A program made the position numbers and the translations under genes. From Paenibacillus sp. TCA20 (GTDB lineage: Bacteria > Bacillota > Bacilli > Paenibacillales > Paenibacillaceae), in NCBI RefSeq assembly GCF_000732325.1, contig NZ_BBIW01000012.1:107315-171314 (forward strand): a DNA stretch of 64,000 nucleotides, written 5' to 3'. Under the pieces are notes generated by a model. It was not told the DNA's origin. It did not search any database and worked only from the letters and a program-made list of their open reading frames with translations. Positions 1-8,417 of this stretch are shown here, piece after piece (the first letter of the stretch is position 1; each line of letters opens with the position of its first letter).

Positions 1-108
1 GAAGGAAGATTGATCGCTCAAGGGACTCATCAGGAGCTTCTGCAGGATTCGGAATTGTATAGACGGATATACGAATCCCAATTTGGACAGGAGGCTAAGC
101 ATGCTTAA
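1..108 (+). CDS. ABC exporter subunit, C-terminal end (partial)
   Basis: Only the last 35 codons are present; the frame is open from base 1 and ends in TAA at 106-108. The residues GRLIAQGTHQELLQ are the usual stretch that follows the H-loop of an ABC exporter nucleotide-binding domain. The stop overlaps the ATG of the next gene (101) by 8 bases, so the two are translationally coupled and probably form a heterodimeric multidrug-type exporter. Substrate cannot be told. Confidence 0.8.
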   Translation, partial: EGRLIAQGTHQELLQDSELYRRIYESQFGQEAKHA

Positions 109-1945
109 ACAACTGGTTGAACCTTTTCGACAGCCGCCTTCCGAGGTGCTCAGGAACAAAGCAGGGCTCGGAAAGGGAGCGGCTAAGAAGACCGCCAAGG
201 CCAAGGATTGGTCCTGGACGCTAAAACGAATATGGTCCTATCTTGCGAAGAGACGGCTTAAGCTTACTCTGGTTGTATTTATGGTCGTTCTTACTTCAGC
301 TCTTGCCCTGCTGGGCCCCTATCTGATTGGTGTTGCCATCGATACTTATCTTGTCGGAGAGTCGGGTCAAGATTGGATTTACTTCCTCTGTGCGCTAGGG
401 GCAGTGTATCTGCTGCATCCGATCTTTGCCTTTCTACAAAGCATATGGATGATTGAGGTCGCACAGGAAACGGTCTATCGTATGCGGTTTGATCTATTCA
501 CCCATTTGCACCGACTGCCAATTCCGTTCTTCGGCAAACGGCAGCAAGGGGAGATTATGAGCCGGCTCACGAACGATATTGAGAATGTCAGCGCTACGCT
601 GAATGGGTCCATTATTCAGGTGACTTCAAGTATCCTTACGCTGGTGGGAGTAGTGACCGTTATGCTGACACTCAGTCCGCTGCTTACTTTGCTTACATTT
701 ATCGTCGTTCCGCTGATGGTACTTGGTATGCGCTGGATTACCCGCCGTACGGGACCTTTATTCAAGGAGCGTCAGAAGAATCTGGGTGATCTGAACGGTT
801 ACATAGAGGAGACGTTATCCGGGCAGCGGATCATCAAGGCTTTTTCACAGGAAGAACGAGTGATTACCTCCTTCCAGGAGAAAAATGATAAGATCAGACT
901 CTCAGGCTTCTGGGCGCAGACGATATCAGGGTTTATTCCGAAGCTGATGAACAGCCTGAACAATCTGAGCTTTGCGATCATTGCCGGAATCGGCGGTATC
1001 ATGGTCATTAACGATATGATAACCATCGGGGTAATCATTATCTTTGCAGAGTATGCACGCCAGTTTACCCGGCCGCTTAATGATCTCGCGAATCAGTGGA
1101 ATACCGTTCTGTCTGCCATTGCAGGGGCCGAGCGTGTATTTGAGGTCATGGATGAGGATGAGGAGATTAAGGACGAGGTCGGAGCAGAGAAGCTGAATCA
1201 TGTCGAAGGGGCGGTAAGATTTGAGCAAGTGTCCTTTGGTTATGAGGAAAAAGGGGCAACACTCCAGGACATATCCTTCTCTGCCAAGCCGGGAGAGATG
1301 GTTGCGCTTGTTGGGCCAACCGGTGCTGGCAAAACCACACTGATCCAGCTGATCTCGAGATTCTACAATCCTGATCAAGGGCAGATCTCTGTTGATGGAC
1401 AGGATGTAACCAAGATATCGCGTGAGAGCCTTCGTTCTCATATGTCCTTTGTGCTCCAGGAATCCTTCTTGTTCGAAGGAACGATAAGGGAAAATATTCG
1501 TTACGGCCGGCTGAGTGCGACCGATGAAGAGGTGGAGGAAGCTGCTAAGCTGGCGAATGCGCATTCCTTTATTACCCGGCTTAAAAAGGGCTACGATCAA
1601 GTACTGAGTGCAGACGGCAGCGGGATCAGTCAAGGACAGAAGCAGCTGCTTGCCATTGCCCGCGCCATGCTTGCAAATCCGGCGATTATTGTACTCGATG
1701 AAGCGACGAGCAGTATTGACACGGTGACGGAGATCAAAATTCAGGAAGGTCTTGCAAGGCTCATGAAAGGCAGAACCAGCTTTGTCATTGCCCATCGCTT
1801 AAATACAATCCGTCAGGCAGACAAGATATTGGTGCTGAAGGATGGGCGCTTGATTGAGCAGGGCTCACATGATGAGCTTCTTGCCGCAGAAGGATTCTAC
1901 AGTGATTTGTTTCACAGTCAGATCAAGAAAGAGGCCATGACATAA
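101..1945 (+). CDS. ABC exporter, fused membrane and ATPase domains
   Basis: A 614-residue half-transporter: six-helix exporter membrane domain (about residues 45-330) followed by an ATPase domain. Walker A is GPTGAGKTT, the signature is SGISQGQKQ in place of LSGGQ, and Walker B is IIVLDEATSSID with the catalytic glutamate present. I chose ATG at 101 because AGGAGG lies six bases before it; a longer TTG reading at 83 has no ribosome site. It overlaps the end of another exporter subunit, so a heterodimer like YfiB/YfiC or YheI/YheH of Bacillus is likely. Role inferred: drug or lipid export at the cell membrane. Confidence 0.9.
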   Translation: MLKQLVEPFRQPPSEVLRNKAGLGKGAAKKTAKAKDWSWTLKRIWSYLAKRRLKLTLVVFMVVLTSALALLGPYLIGVAIDTYLVGESGQDWIYFLCALGAVYLLHPIFAFLQSIWMIEVAQETVYRMRFDLFTHLHRLPIPFFGKRQQGEIMSRLTNDIENVSATLNGSIIQVTSSILTLVGVVTVMLTLSPLLTLLTFIVVPLMVLGMRWITRRTGPLFKERQKNLGDLNGYIEETLSGQRIIKAFSQEERVITSFQEKNDKIRLSGFWAQTISGFIPKLMNSLNNLSFAIIAGIGGIMVINDMITIGVIIIFAEYARQFTRPLNDLANQWNTVLSAIAGAERVFEVMDEDEEIKDEVGAEKLNHVEGAVRFEQVSFGYEEKGATLQDISFSAKPGEMVALVGPTGAGKTTLIQLISRFYNPDQGQISVDGQDVTKISRESLRSHMSFVLQESFLFEGTIRENIRYGRLSATDEEVEEAAKLANAHSFITRLKKGYDQVLSADGSGISQGQKQLLAIARAMLANPAIIVLDEATSSIDTVTEIKIQEGLARLMKGRTSFVIAHRLNTIRQADKILVLKDGRLIEQGSHDELLAAEGFYSDLFHSQIKKEAMT

Positions 1946-1987
1946 ATCGATTGAACAAAAATATGACAGGATAGAAGGTGAAGCGGT

Positions 1988-2707
1988 GTGGGAGTATTAA
2001 CACTGGATCAAGTGATGAGCACGCTGGAGGAGCTGGGGACAGAGCAGACCAAGAAGACATTCCTACGGCACGGGGCTCGTGAGCCATTCTTCGGCGTCAA
2101 AGTGGGAGACATGAAGAAGAAGCTCGTAAAGGAAGTGAAGAAGGATCAGGAGGTAGCGCAGTCTCTATTTAGCACAGGTAATAGTGATGCCATGTATTTG
2201 GCAGGGCTTACCGTGAATCCGAAGCTGGTCTCGAAGGAGCTGCTGGAAGCTTGGGTGCAGCAGGCGTACTGGTACATGATAGCTGAATATCCGGTGGCGT
2301 GGTTGACCGCAGAGAGTCCTTATGCCACAGAACTGGCGATGAAATGGATCCAATCGGACGAAGAGATGGTTGCAACGGCCGGCTGGAGTACCTATTCGAA
2401 TTATGTATCCATTACACCAGACGATGAGCTCGATCTGGGAGAACTGGCTGGTTTGCTGGAACGTGTAAGATCGACGATACATGAGGAACAGAATTGGGTG
2501 AGGTCTGTGATGAATGGCTTTGTCATCAGCGTGGGCAGCTATGTCCAGTCACTCCATGAGCAGGCAAGGGATGTAGCGCAAGAGATTGGCAAAGTCCATG
2601 TGGATGTGGGGAATACAGCCTGCAAAATACCGCTCGCAGAGGAGTATATCCGCAGGGTGGAAGAAAAGGGTAAGCTGTTCAAGAAACGTAAAACCTGTAT
2701 CTGTTAA
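1988..2707 (+). CDS. DNA alkylation repair protein, AlkD-like
   Basis: A 239-residue all-helical protein that resembles the AlkD/AlkC HEAT-repeat family, which excises N3- and N7-alkylated purines without base flipping. The start is GTG at 1988, with GAAGGTGAAG a few bases upstream. The repeats are visible as helix pairs through the whole length, including a conserved TAGWSTYSNY segment near residue 135. A strong terminator follows. It lies 42 bases after the exporter gene and may be read from the same transcript, though the functions are unrelated. Enzymatic activity is inferred from family membership; related proteins of this family may lack activity. Confidence 0.75.
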   Translation: MGVLTLDQVMSTLEELGTEQTKKTFLRHGAREPFFGVKVGDMKKKLVKEVKKDQEVAQSLFSTGNSDAMYLAGLTVNPKLVSKELLEAWVQQAYWYMIAEYPVAWLTAESPYATELAMKWIQSDEEMVATAGWSTYSNYVSITPDDELDLGELAGLLERVRSTIHEEQNWVRSVMNGFVISVGSYVQSLHEQARDVAQEIGKVHVDVGNTACKIPLAEEYIRRVEEKGKLFKKRKTCIC

Positions 2708-2738
2708 CATAGCAGATCACAACATATAAGAGCTCATG

Positions 2739-2782
2739 AATAACGGCTTCCGCAGATCCGATTGCGAAGCCGTTATTTTTTT
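2739..2782 (+). terminator. Intrinsic terminator after the AlkD-like gene
   Basis: AATAACGGCTTC at 2739-2750 pairs with GAAGCCGTTATT about 15 bases on and is followed by a run of seven T. Confidence 0.9.
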
Positions 2783-2870
2783 GTCTTTTCATAATCATGT
2801 CTTTATAGGGCTCAGATTTACCCATTTTATGCGTTTTAAAGTAGATATAGCAAAATTTAATAAAAATGTA

Positions 2871-2899
2871 TTGAATTCATAAAGGACCTTCATTACAAT
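2871..2899 (+). promoter_or_regulatory. Sigma-A-type promoter of the aldouronate operon
   Basis: TTGAAT at 2871-2876 and TACAAT at 2894-2899 are separated by exactly 17 bases. Predicted start is near 2906, which gives a leader of roughly 270 bases before the first transport gene. Confidence 0.7.
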
Positions 2900-2911
2900 A
2901 AGAGCAACTAC

Positions 2912-2932
2912 CATACTAGTATGACTAGTATG
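2912..2932. promoter_or_regulatory. Palindromic operator, probable GntR/FCD repressor site
   Basis: The arm CATACTAGT (2912-2920), a 3-base centre ATG, and the arm ACTAGTATG (2924-2932) form a perfect inverted repeat of 21 bases. It begins about six bases past the predicted start site, the classic place for a repressor. The FadR-type GntR regulator encoded at 7686 in the same gene run is the obvious candidate to bind it; that link is inference. Confidence 0.65.
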
Positions 2933-3049
2933 CAATTGCCACTTCACTTTTATAGCTTCATTTCCCAGCTGGATATCCAGCTTCAATGTCAGCTACAGAT
3001 CGCAATTCCACTTGTCGCATCAATTCACATTATCATTTTAGTCTACATT

Positions 3050-3063
3050 TGTAAGCGCTTCAA
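3050..3063. promoter_or_regulatory. cre-like site (CcpA), leader of the aldouronate operon
   Basis: TGTAAGCGCTTCAA matches the catabolite-response pattern TGNAAGCGCTTNCA except at one position. It sits about 145 bases into the leader, where a CcpA roadblock would act. A weaker similar sequence, TGAAAGCGGTTTAT, lies at 3127-3140. The rest of 2783-3174 shows no gene. Confidence 0.45.
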
Positions 3064-3174
3064 TATCAGAAGGGGGTCTAGATCCGGATTAGAACGAAAT
3101 GGGTAAATAACAGCTCATTTTAGAATTGAAAGCGGTTTATTAACTTGTCTATACGGATAGGAGTGAAATAAGCT

Positions 3175-4137
3175 ATGGAACCGAAGACTGTAAATCCACC
3201 CATACCGGAGATGAAGGTCGCGAGAAAAAGTAAACGGAGAACGATCCTTTATCTCCTGCGTAAAGACTGGCAGCTCTATTCTCTATTAATTCTGCCGATT
3301 CTGTACCTGCTCATTTTTAAATACGGGCCTATGATTGGTAATGTTATCGCTTTTAGAAGATTTGTGCCCGGGGGCAGCATCTTTGGAGAGCAGTGGGTCG
3401 GACTTCATTACTTCCGCATGTTTATCGAGGATCCAACCTTCTGGCGAGTATTTAGCAATACACTTATCCTTGGCGGACTTACGATGCTGCTGACCTTCCC
3501 GATGCCGATCGTATTCGCTCTACTGCTTAATGAGGTCAAGAACAAGAAGTTCAAGAAGTTTGTTCAGACGGCTTCGTACCTGCCGCACTTTTTATCCATT
3601 GTTATTGTCGCAGGGATGATCTTGCAGCTGACGGCTTTGAATGGCTCGATCAATTCACTGATCCAATTCTTCGGTGGAGACCCGATCAACTTTATGCAGC
3701 AGGCCGACTGGTTCCGCACCATTTATGTCACATCTGAAATATGGCAGGGAATGGGCTGGGGCGCAATTCTGTATCTCGCTGCGCTGACGACGATCGATGA
3801 TTCCCTCTATGAGGCAGCCAGAATTGATGGCGCTAACAGATGGAAACAGACGCTGCATGTAACGATTCCCGGGATATTGCCGACGATCGTTACTGTACTG
3901 ATTCTGAACATGGGCAGCTTCCTGGCTGTCGGCTTTGAGAAGATTCTACTCCTGTACAATCCGCTGATTTATGAGACATCCGACGTGATCTCGACTTATC
4001 TGTATCGCGTAGGCCTTGGATCTAGTAACTTCAGCTACGCGACAGCGATCGGATTATTTGAATCCATCATCGGACTTATCCTTGTATTATCCGTCAATGC
4101 GATCTCACGCAAGGTAACGGAAAGAAGCTTATGGTAA
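3175..4137 (+). CDS. lplB: Sugar ABC transporter permease, LplB family
   Basis: A 320-residue inner-membrane permease of the CUT1 class with about six helices and the EAA loop (EAARIDGANRWKQTLHVTIP, near residue 212) that docks the ATPase. It resembles LplB, the larger of the two permeases that always travel with YtcP/YtcQ-type partners. Start ATG 3175 has GATAGGAGTG upstream. The neighbours (permease, lipoprotein, GH67 alpha-glucuronidase) match the aldouronate-uptake cluster known from Paenibacillus, so the likely cargo is methylglucuronoxylan oligosaccharide. No ATPase is encoded nearby; a shared MsmX-type ATPase is expected elsewhere. Confidence 0.88.
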   Translation: MEPKTVNPPIPEMKVARKSKRRTILYLLRKDWQLYSLLILPILYLLIFKYGPMIGNVIAFRRFVPGGSIFGEQWVGLHYFRMFIEDPTFWRVFSNTLILGGLTMLLTFPMPIVFALLLNEVKNKKFKKFVQTASYLPHFLSIVIVAGMILQLTALNGSINSLIQFFGGDPINFMQQADWFRTIYVTSEIWQGMGWGAILYLAALTTIDDSLYEAARIDGANRWKQTLHVTIPGILPTIVTVLILNMGSFLAVGFEKILLLYNPLIYETSDVISTYLYRVGLGSSNFSYATAIGLFESIIGLILVLSVNAISRKVTERSLW

Positions 4138-4149
4138 GGAGGCAGCCAC

Positions 4150-5022
4150 ATGAAGGAATCTGTATCGTATAAGGTCTTTAAGGTATTTAACGCATCAGCT
4201 CTTATATTCATCGTGTTCATTACGCTATATCCTTTTCTCAACGTTGTTGCTCAATCTTTCAGCAGTGAAGCCTATATTAATTCCGGTCAAGTCAATCTGA
4301 TTCCGAGAGGCTTCAATATTGAGACCTACAAGAAGGTTGCAAGCGACTCCATGTTCTGGACCAACTATAAGAACACCATCATATACGCTGTCGTCGGAAC
4401 TCTGATATCGATGTTCTTGACTACGATCTTTGCTTACGCCTTATCCCGAAAGCGGCTGATGGGACGCAAATTTTTGACGGTGTTCGCTGTGTTCACGATG
4501 TTCTTTAACGGCGGTCTGATTCCGAACTATGTGCTGATTAACACCCTTGGAATGGCGAACTCCATGTGGGCGATTGTTCTTCCAGGTGCGATCAGCATCT
4601 ATAACATGCTTATAATGAAATCCTTCTTTGAGAATATGCCGGAGGAGCTGGAGGAAGCCGCTGCAATTGACGGACTGAACACATACGGGATATTGCTCCG
4701 CATCGTGCTTCCGTTAAGTAAAGCCGTGCTGGCTACAATGATTCTCTTCTATGCGGTAGCACACTGGAATTCCTGGTTCCCAGCTTTCATCTATCTGGAT
4801 AAGAAGGAGCTGTTCCCTGTCACCATCTATCTGCGGAATATGATCGCTGCAGCGACAGGCGGTGCGGCAGTTGGTGCGACTTCTGCGGATAATTTGACTC
4901 AGATATCAGCAAACATCAAATCGGTGACCATGGTTCTTACCATTTTACCTATACTGACGATTTATCCTTTCGTTCAAAAGTACTTTGTTTCTGGTGTCAT
5001 GCTCGGATCTGTCAAAGGGTAA
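4150..5022 (+). CDS. ytcP: Sugar ABC transporter permease, YtcP family
   Basis: A 290-residue CUT1 permease with six predicted helices and an EAA motif (LEEAAAIDGLNTYGILLRIV, around residue 177). It starts 12 bases after the LplB-type gene, with AAGGAGG in front of ATG 4150. The C-terminal QKYFVSGVMLGSVKG is the hallmark end of YtcP/MalG-type permeases. It forms the membrane channel with the preceding gene product and receives substrate from the lipoprotein encoded next. Cargo assignment to aldouronates rests on the downstream GH67 gene. Confidence 0.88.
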   Translation: MKESVSYKVFKVFNASALIFIVFITLYPFLNVVAQSFSSEAYINSGQVNLIPRGFNIETYKKVASDSMFWTNYKNTIIYAVVGTLISMFLTTIFAYALSRKRLMGRKFLTVFAVFTMFFNGGLIPNYVLINTLGMANSMWAIVLPGAISIYNMLIMKSFFENMPEELEEAAAIDGLNTYGILLRIVLPLSKAVLATMILFYAVAHWNSWFPAFIYLDKKELFPVTIYLRNMIAAATGGAAVGATSADNLTQISANIKSVTMVLTILPILTIYPFVQKYFVSGVMLGSVKG

Positions 5023-5096
5023 GGATTGCTATCTCTCGGTCACAAGGCTTAGAGAACCACTAATTGCGAGATTACAAATCGTAGGGGGATGTTGAG

Positions 5097-6716
5097 ATGA
5101 AGAAAAAATGGGGTAAAGTATTGCTCACAGGATTACTGAGCTTGTCTCTGGCTGCATGCAGCAACGGCCTTGGCACTCAGGAAGCGGAAGTTCAGAACAA
5201 AGGTGCAATGGAGTCTTATGCCGTAGGGGATACCTTCAAAGCAACCGAACCATTTAACCTATCGATTATGTACAACGACAACCCGGCTTATCCGATCAAG
5301 CAAGACTGGATGCTGTTCAAGAAAATTACGGAGATCACAGGGGTGACTCTGGAGCCTACCATTGTACCGATGAGTGATTACAGCCAGAAGCGCTCACTCC
5401 TCATTAGCTCCGGCGATGCGCCGCTTATTATTCCTAAGACCTATCCAGGAGAAGAAGCTCCATTCGTCGCATCCGGTGCAGCACTTCCTGTAAGCGATTA
5501 CGTTGATCTTATGCCGAACTATAAGGATAAGGTGGAGAAATGGGGACTGGAAGACGAGCTTGAGGGACTCAAGCAGGAGGATGGTAAATATTATTTGCTT
5601 CCGGGTCTCCATGAAGAAGTATGGCCAGACTATACCCTTATTGTGAGAACGGACATTTTTGAGAAGCATAACATTGCCATTCCAACAACTTGGGAGGAGC
5701 TGTATACAGCACTTAAGCAGCTGAAGGAAGAGTATCCGGATTCCATTCCATTCTCTGACCGCTTCAAATTCAACAGCACGCTGAATATTGCTGCAACAGG
5801 ATTTGGAACCAAAGGCGGCTGGGGCTATGGCAACGGACTTACTTACAAGGAAGATCAGGATGAATTCGTATATACAGCAACCACACCAGAATATAAAGAA
5901 ATGCTGGAGTACTTCAATAAGCTAGTAGAGGAAGGCCTTCTGGACAAAGAAAGCTTCACTCAGGATGATGAGCAGGCGATTCAAAAGTTCGTATCCGGCA
6001 AGTCCTTTGTAATCAACGGCAACTCTCAAACGGTAGTAATGCATCGTAACGATATGGATAAGACACTCGGTAAAGATAACTATTCCATCGCGAAGATTAC
6101 TGTGCCGGGCGGCCCTGCAGGGCAGCTGATGTCCGGTTCTAGATTGGAGAACGGCGTCATGATCTCTTCCAAAGCCAAAGAAAGCGAGAACTTTGAGGCG
6201 ATCATTCAATTCATTGACTGGCTGTACTATAGTGACGAAGGTCAGGAATTTGCAAAATGGGGCGTAGAGGGCGAGACCTTCACGAAGGAGAATGGCGTTC
6301 GCAAGCTTGTAGAAGATATTAACTATAATGGTTTGAACCCGGATGGAACCAAGGATCTGCGTATTGAGTACGGCTTCTCCGGCGGTGTATTTGCATACGG
6401 AGGCACGACAGATCTGCTCCATTCCATGTTCAGCGAAGAAGAGCTTAAATTCCAGAATGATATGAAGGAAGTTAAGGATGTCGTTCCTGCTGAACCGCCA
6501 ATTCCTTATTCAGTTGAAGAACGTGAAAGAGTCACTCTGCTCAGCACTCCGCTTAAAGATTACACAGATCAAAATACGTTCAAGTTCATTCTCGGAGAAC
6601 GGGATCTGTCTGAATTCGATACCTTCGTATCGGAGCTGGAGAGCCAAGGTGTGTCTCAATATCTAGAAATCGCGAATGAAACGTACAAGGAATATAAGGA
6701 AAAAGCTGGGGAATAA
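5097..6716 (+). CDS. Extracellular sugar-binding lipoprotein, YtcQ/LplA family
   Basis: A 539-residue solute-binding protein. Residues 1-21 are a lipoprotein signal (MKKKWGKVLLTGLLSLSLAAC) with the lipobox LAAC; the cysteine would be lipidated and anchor the protein outside the membrane. The long length and the insert-rich body are typical of LplA/YtcQ proteins, which bind acidic or branched oligosaccharides. It is the third gene of the operon, 74 bases after the permease, and is followed by a terminator, so high expression of the first three genes relative to the rest is likely. Confidence 0.88.
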   Translation: MKKKWGKVLLTGLLSLSLAACSNGLGTQEAEVQNKGAMESYAVGDTFKATEPFNLSIMYNDNPAYPIKQDWMLFKKITEITGVTLEPTIVPMSDYSQKRSLLISSGDAPLIIPKTYPGEEAPFVASGAALPVSDYVDLMPNYKDKVEKWGLEDELEGLKQEDGKYYLLPGLHEEVWPDYTLIVRTDIFEKHNIAIPTTWEELYTALKQLKEEYPDSIPFSDRFKFNSTLNIAATGFGTKGGWGYGNGLTYKEDQDEFVYTATTPEYKEMLEYFNKLVEEGLLDKESFTQDDEQAIQKFVSGKSFVINGNSQTVVMHRNDMDKTLGKDNYSIAKITVPGGPAGQLMSGSRLENGVMISSKAKESENFEAIIQFIDWLYYSDEGQEFAKWGVEGETFTKENGVRKLVEDINYNGLNPDGTKDLRIEYGFSGGVFAYGGTTDLLHSMFSEEELKFQNDMKEVKDVVPAEPPIPYSVEERERVTLLSTPLKDYTDQNTFKFILGERDLSEFDTFVSELESQGVSQYLEIANETYKEYKEKAGE

Positions 6717-6750
6717 ACGTTCAGGCGAGCAAAAAGTTTAAGGTTATCGC

Positions 6751-6795
6751 AGGAGGCAGCCGTTTCGCCTACGAAAAGGCTGCCTCCTCTTTTAT
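6751..6795 (+). terminator. Terminator after the binding-protein gene
   Basis: AGGAGGCAGCC at 6751-6761 pairs with GGCTGCCTCCT at 6779-6789 and is followed by CTTTTATT. It may only be partial, since the following genes belong to the same pathway. Confidence 0.85.
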
Positions 6796-6834
6796 TGATG
6801 ACGAACTGAACTGCAATAATCAAGATACTGGAGA

Positions 6835-7644
6835 GTGAGAATATTGGATGTCACGGTACAGGATGTGATCCGCAGTCTGGAGGAGCCGGCTGGTGTGCTT
6901 GAATCGACAGTAGACAAGATTGTATGCGGTCGTTCTGCTGAAGTCGTCCAGGGCATTGCAGTATCCTTCTCCGCAACGTATGAAGCACTGAATAGAGCGG
7001 CAGAGCTTGGAGCCAACCTGTTTATTACTCATGAGGGATTGTTCTACAGTCATCACGAAGGAGCACAAGAAATGCTGACGTTAGACCCGGTATACCAAGC
7101 CAAGCAGGCGCTTATTGAGGAGAGGCATCTAACCGTTTATCGATTTCATGATTATCCGCACCGATACTCTCCTGATGAAATTACAGATGGGCTGATTGAA
7201 GCCATTGGTTATGATGGATACCCTATTCGGCACTTGTCCACAGCATCGATTGTTCATCTGCCGGCAGGTCAAACGGTAAGGCAAATTGCGGAGCATCTCA
7301 AGGCGAAGCTTCAGCTCTCTCATGTTAGAGTTATTGGAGGTCTGGATGTTATATGTGAACGCATCGGTATCACAGTAGGATACAGAGGCGGAGGTCAGCA
7401 CCTGATTCCCTTGTATGAGAATGAACAGCTGCAGCTCATTATTGCAGGCGAGGGACCGGAATGGGAGACCCCTGAATATATACGGGATGCGATGACCCTT
7501 GGAGGCAGCAAATCACTGCTTCTCACAGGGCATGCGGCCAGCGAGGAGCCGGGGATGAGTCGAATCGCAGACAGGATTCGTCAGCAATTCCCGAATGTGC
7601 CGGTTCACTTTATTCCAGTTGCCCCCATCTTCCAGGTAGTATAA
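6835..7644 (+). CDS. Nif3-like dinuclear metal centre protein
   Basis: A 269-residue protein of the Nif3/YqfO family: the THEGLFY segment near residue 64 and GVTVGYRGGGQ/TGHAASEEPG segments supply the metal ligands expected in this fold. Biochemical role of the family is unsettled (annotated at times as GTP cyclohydrolase 1 type 2). The start is GTG at 6835 with GGAG just upstream; TTG at 6844 is an alternative. It sits between the sugar transporter and its regulator, a placement that suggests a helper role in uronide metabolism, but nothing in the sequence proves that. It is a paralogue-type member, distinct from the usual sigA-linked copy. Confidence 0.8.
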   Translation: MRILDVTVQDVIRSLEEPAGVLESTVDKIVCGRSAEVVQGIAVSFSATYEALNRAAELGANLFITHEGLFYSHHEGAQEMLTLDPVYQAKQALIEERHLTVYRFHDYPHRYSPDEITDGLIEAIGYDGYPIRHLSTASIVHLPAGQTVRQIAEHLKAKLQLSHVRVIGGLDVICERIGITVGYRGGGQHLIPLYENEQLQLIIAGEGPEWETPEYIRDAMTLGGSKSLLLTGHAASEEPGMSRIADRIRQQFPNVPVHFIPVAPIFQVV

Positions 7645-7685
7645 CAAGAACGGAACCAAATAGCTTCGAAGAAAGAGGTAACGGT

Positions 7686-8360
7686 ATGTCGACTGAGCAG
7701 AAGATCAAGGGCTCGACCAGAGCCTATTCCTACTATTTATTGAAGGATCGCATCCTACGCCTGGAGCTTCCACCAGGAACGAAGATCTCAGAGAAAGAAA
7801 TTGCCGATGAACTGAATGTCAGCAGAACTCCGGTCCGCGAGGCGTTTATGAAGCTGGCTGAAGAGGAGCTGCTTGATATAATTCCACAGAGCGGTACTCT
7901 GGTCTCCCGAATTCATCTTGCTCATGTAGAGGAAGGCAGATTTATCAGGGAGAAGCTGGAGAAGGAAATCGTCGAGCTGTGCTGTGAGCATTTTCCTGAG
8001 GAATTCAAGTTCAAGCTGGAAACGAACATTGCGATGCAGGACGTATGTGCAGATAAGAAAAACTACCAGAAGCTCTTCGAGCTCGATGAAGAATTTCACC
8101 AGATTCTTTTTCACGGCACCGGAAAGCAGCGGACCTGGAAGATGCTTCAGCAGCTAAACATTCACTTCAATCGCCTAAGACTGCTCCGGCTGCTATCGGA
8201 TTCCAACTGGGAGGACATCATTTCGCAGCACAAGCAGATCTATCAGTTGATTGTGAAGAAGGAGAGAGAACAGGCCAGAAAAATGATGGAGAATCATCTG
8301 CGGCTTGTCGTTGTAGATCAGGATATATTGCGTGAGAAATACCCGCATTATTTTGTGTGA
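7686..8360 (+). CDS. GntR-family regulator with FCD ligand domain
   Basis: A 224-residue repressor: winged helix at residues 12-75 (KISEKEIADELNVSRTPVRE is the recognition region) and an all-helical FCD domain after it, which in this subfamily binds a metal and a carboxylic acid ligand. HQ/H-containing helices around residues 135-200 fit that. FCD regulators often sense uronates, which agrees with the GH67 gene 57 bases downstream. The palindrome at 2912-2932 next to the operon promoter is its most likely operator. Start ATG 7686 follows AAAGAGG. Confidence 0.88.
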   Translation: MSTEQKIKGSTRAYSYYLLKDRILRLELPPGTKISEKEIADELNVSRTPVREAFMKLAEEELLDIIPQSGTLVSRIHLAHVEEGRFIREKLEKEIVELCCEHFPEEFKFKLETNIAMQDVCADKKNYQKLFELDEEFHQILFHGTGKQRTWKMLQQLNIHFNRLRLLRLLSDSNWEDIISQHKQIYQLIVKKEREQARKMMENHLRLVVVDQDILREKYPHYFV

Positions 8361-8417
8361 GGAACGCTTTAGGCTAGGCACAATTTCAAGCAAGGTAAGG
8401 GAGAGGAGTTTCACGTC

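Noticed and set aside
926..1795. Long minus-strand frame (289 codons) inside the ABC exporter gene
   Set aside because: It lies opposite a certain gene with full ABC motifs, has no ribosome site or recognisable domain.
2921..3106. 61-codon frame in the leader of the aldouronate operon
   Set aside because: Its ATG lies within the operator palindrome, there is no ribosome site, and it looks like chance.
3127..3140. Second cre-like site in the aldouronate leader
   Set aside because: It misses the consensus in the outer positions and is less symmetrical than the one at 3050; mentioned only as weak.
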